Below, piece after piece: positions 62,431 through 64,000 of a stretch of DNA of 64,000 nt. Position 1 is the stretch's first letter. Each line of letters begins with the position of its first letter. The position numbers were made by a program, and so were the translations under genes. Origin of the DNA: Temnothorax longispinosus (Eukaryota; Arthropoda; Insecta; Hymenoptera; Formicidae); assembly GCF_030848805.1 (NCBI RefSeq), contig NC_092368.1, positions 3,382,441 to 3,446,440 of the forward strand, written 5' to 3'. Below the pieces are notes generated by a model that was given only the letters and a program-made list of their open reading frames with translations, was not told the origin of the DNA and did no database searches.

Positions 62431-62440
62431 ATAGAAAAAA

Positions 62441-62490
62441 TATATGTGTGTGCGCGTGTACGTGTACGTACGTGTGCGCGCGCGTATGCG
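62441..62490. repeat. Alternating TG/CG/CA tract, Z-DNA-prone
   Basis: TATATGTGTGTGCGCGTG followed by TACGTGTACGTACGTGTGCG and CGCGCGTATGCG: nearly continuous purine-pyrimidine alternation directly before the CpG-rich block at the right edge. Confidence 0.7.
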
Positions 62491-63730
62491 GTTAAACCGC
62501 CAACGGTTGTTATTTTTTCGTCCAAGTACTGAGTAAAACCTCGCCGCGTTCAGCATGCAAATTTCATTTTAGCACCTTAAGTGCCTTCTCTTCTGGACTG
62601 AAAAAAAGGCGAAGAGGCGACGAGAAGAAAAACGCGGGAACGATCTCGCCGACATCTTGGCGACTTCGAAGCCTCCGGGGAGAGGCTGCCTGCCGACTGC
62701 CTACCGTGGCGCAAATTATTTCCATCCCTAAGAGACAAGGTGGCGGAAAACGCGGGCGATGTTATACGCAGATGTGTCTCTCTATATCTCGCGTTAGAAA
62801 AACTGCCGGTATTCGTCGCGCCGAGGTTGTCGCGAGCGCAGCACGGCGTGTTCCTCGCGAAGGGTTACTCGCCCGAAACATTTTCCACGTTTCTCCCCCA
62901 CAGCGTAGATCGACGTTTCAGACCGAGCCTATCCCACTAACGTGAGTTGGTAGGTGGATCCTGGTGGATCAATAGCCTCTGTCTGGCCTCACCCTCTGCC
63001 GCCAGCCTCAGTGCCCTCATTCGCCGACAACTCAACTCCAAACTCATCCCCTCCCGCACCCTCCCGCGCTTCCCACCTATCTGTCTCTCCTCTGGTGCTG
63101 TTCTCTCTGTTCCGCCGCCGCGAGACCGCTTTTACCACCCCTATACGCATCCCACAGATACCACACACATATACAACCAGGCACACGTACGAGCGGGGGT
63201 TGCGACGTTCGTGGCTTTATAACGGGGGTTGTACGCGGAGACGTATGCTCTCGCGCTCGAGACGAGTCCGTCTGTGTAGACGTAGGCGCGCGCGCGCGAA
63301 GTCACGTGTGTACGTGTGCGCGGAGCGTACACGTGGACGCAAAGGGGTGGCCGCGCGCGGGGTGACCCATTTTTTAGCGTTTCACCTGTTTTGTCTTCTC
63401 ACCCTTTTTACGCCAGAGCCCTACTTTGTTAATAGCCCCCACGCCGGTCGGCGTAGTAGACGCCAGACGGTTTCTCCGATGCGAGAGTAATGGCTGTCGT
63501 CGTTTTTCACGCGCGCACTCGCTCGTACCGCGCCGGGTCGCCTCGCGTCGCGTCGCCCCGCCTCGCGTCGCCGCCGGGCGTTTGTAGACGACGAAGGCCC
63601 TCCGTAGATGAAAGTAGATACGGCGCGTACGCGACAGAACTTTCGATTAACGATCCCCCAACGTCATCGGCCGGCTTCCGCCGGCGACACGCACCAGATG
63701 CGCCGCGACGTAAAACGACGTAGAACGATA
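62490..63730. promoter_or_regulatory. GC- and CpG-rich block near right edge
   Basis: CpG-dense DNA with TCGCGTCGC-type repeats (63537-63575) and a second alternating CG/TG tract (63284-63320). A minus-strand acceptor-like site, GCCTTTTTTTCAG, lies opposite about 62599-62611. Encloses the two-exon candidate at 62772-63222. Compatible with a promoter/first-exon block of a gene continuing beyond the window. Confidence 0.25.
62772..63222 (+). CDS. Candidate two-exon gene, 128 residues, 64-base intron
   Basis: Exon 1 (ATG 62772 to 62941) ends CCCACTAAC before GTGAGTTGG. The intron (62942-63005) is 64 bases, pyrimidine-rich over its last half, and ends CTCTGCCGCCAG; a second AG six bases on is an alternative. 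Exon 2 (63006-63222) ends at TAA 63220-63222. Unspliced, the frame meets TGA inside the intron; spliced, it joins in phase to a 72-codon open frame, giving 387 bases in all. The exon 1 frame is in fact open from about 62496, nearly 150 codons without a stop. The product is Arg/Ser/Pro-rich and not recognised. A good acceptor (GTTTCTCCCCCACAG, ending 62903) lies inside exon 1, so a 38-base internal exon is an alternative. High GC makes chance openness likely. Confidence 0.28.
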
Positions 63731-64000
63731 ATAATCAAGAGAAGGCGAGTTTTGCACGAGAGATACGTTCGGTAGAATAATTTCTCGACGAAGATACCAT
63801 ACGGATTAACGGCAAGTTTAGTAGTATTATTTCCTCGCGAGTACATACATCGCCTTAATTACATTATGATCTCCCTATTGCATCGTCGGGAACATATACT
63901 ATGGGTACATAAGTGGTGCTTGTTGATAAATAGGTGCAGGGTATATCAGAAGTTCAGTACTTTCTCTTATAACAGATTCTTTGACGAAAGTTTGACGGAA
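63731..64000. other. Right edge, nothing seen
   Basis: AT-rich tail after the CpG-rich block. No exon or repeat supported. Confidence 0.6.

Overview
The window looks like nuclear DNA from an insect, most likely a hymenopteran such as an ant or bee. GC-rich blocks full of CpG (TCGCGA-type words) alternate with AT-rich blocks. CpG is not depleted, (GA)n/(TC)n microsatellites are everywhere, and intron-like spans of about 58-73 bases with GTAAGT/GTGAGT starts, CTRAY/TTAAC-type branch sites and pyrimidine-rich ends are present. Nothing looks bacterial, viral or organellar. The species assignment is inference from composition only.

No protein in the window is one I can name. I recognise no transposase, reverse transcriptase, tRNA, rRNA or known microRNA. 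The window is therefore best read as intergenic or intronic DNA of a large, sparsely coding region, with CpG-rich promoter-like blocks and some short, possibly lineage-specific or non-coding, spliced units. Every gene model below is a candidate built from splice signals and open frames, and confidences are kept low.

Layout. 1-3.1 kb: a cut exon candidate at the left edge, a TATA/CRE-rich block and a Z-DNA-prone block with tandem CACGTG E-boxes. 3.86-4.73 kb: a cluster of foldbacks, comprising a 10-bp-period array, two stem-loops and a 160-bp hairpin with long arms. 6.57-8.06 kb: a two-exon plus-strand candidate facing a three-exon minus-strand candidate that includes a 42-base microexon. 8.1-16 kb: mostly microsatellites and nothing genic. 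16-22.7 kb: the densest promoter-like interval, with a TATA-led 185-residue frame, a two-exon 84-residue candidate with a 58-base intron, a duplicated TATA/GAGA module, and a minus-strand two-exon candidate with a 61-base intron. 23-30 kb: AT-rich DNA, a GC-rich block at 27.5-28.5 kb, and a candidate exon at 30.0 kb ending in a strong donor. 30-45.6 kb: a perfect 28-bp palindrome, a GC-rich block open on both strands, AT-rich desert and purine-rich tracts. 45.7-45.9 kb: an exon, a 73-base intron and a following exon. 46-57.9 kb: repeats and a small tandem duplication. 57.9-58.2 kb: a 107-codon exon candidate open from acceptor to donor. 62.5-63.7 kb: a CpG-rich block with a two-exon, 128-residue candidate near the right edge.

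I see no evidence that these elements form one pathway or operon-like system. The decisive tests are RNA-seq splice junctions, small-RNA reads over the 4.6-kb hairpin, and alignment to related genomes.
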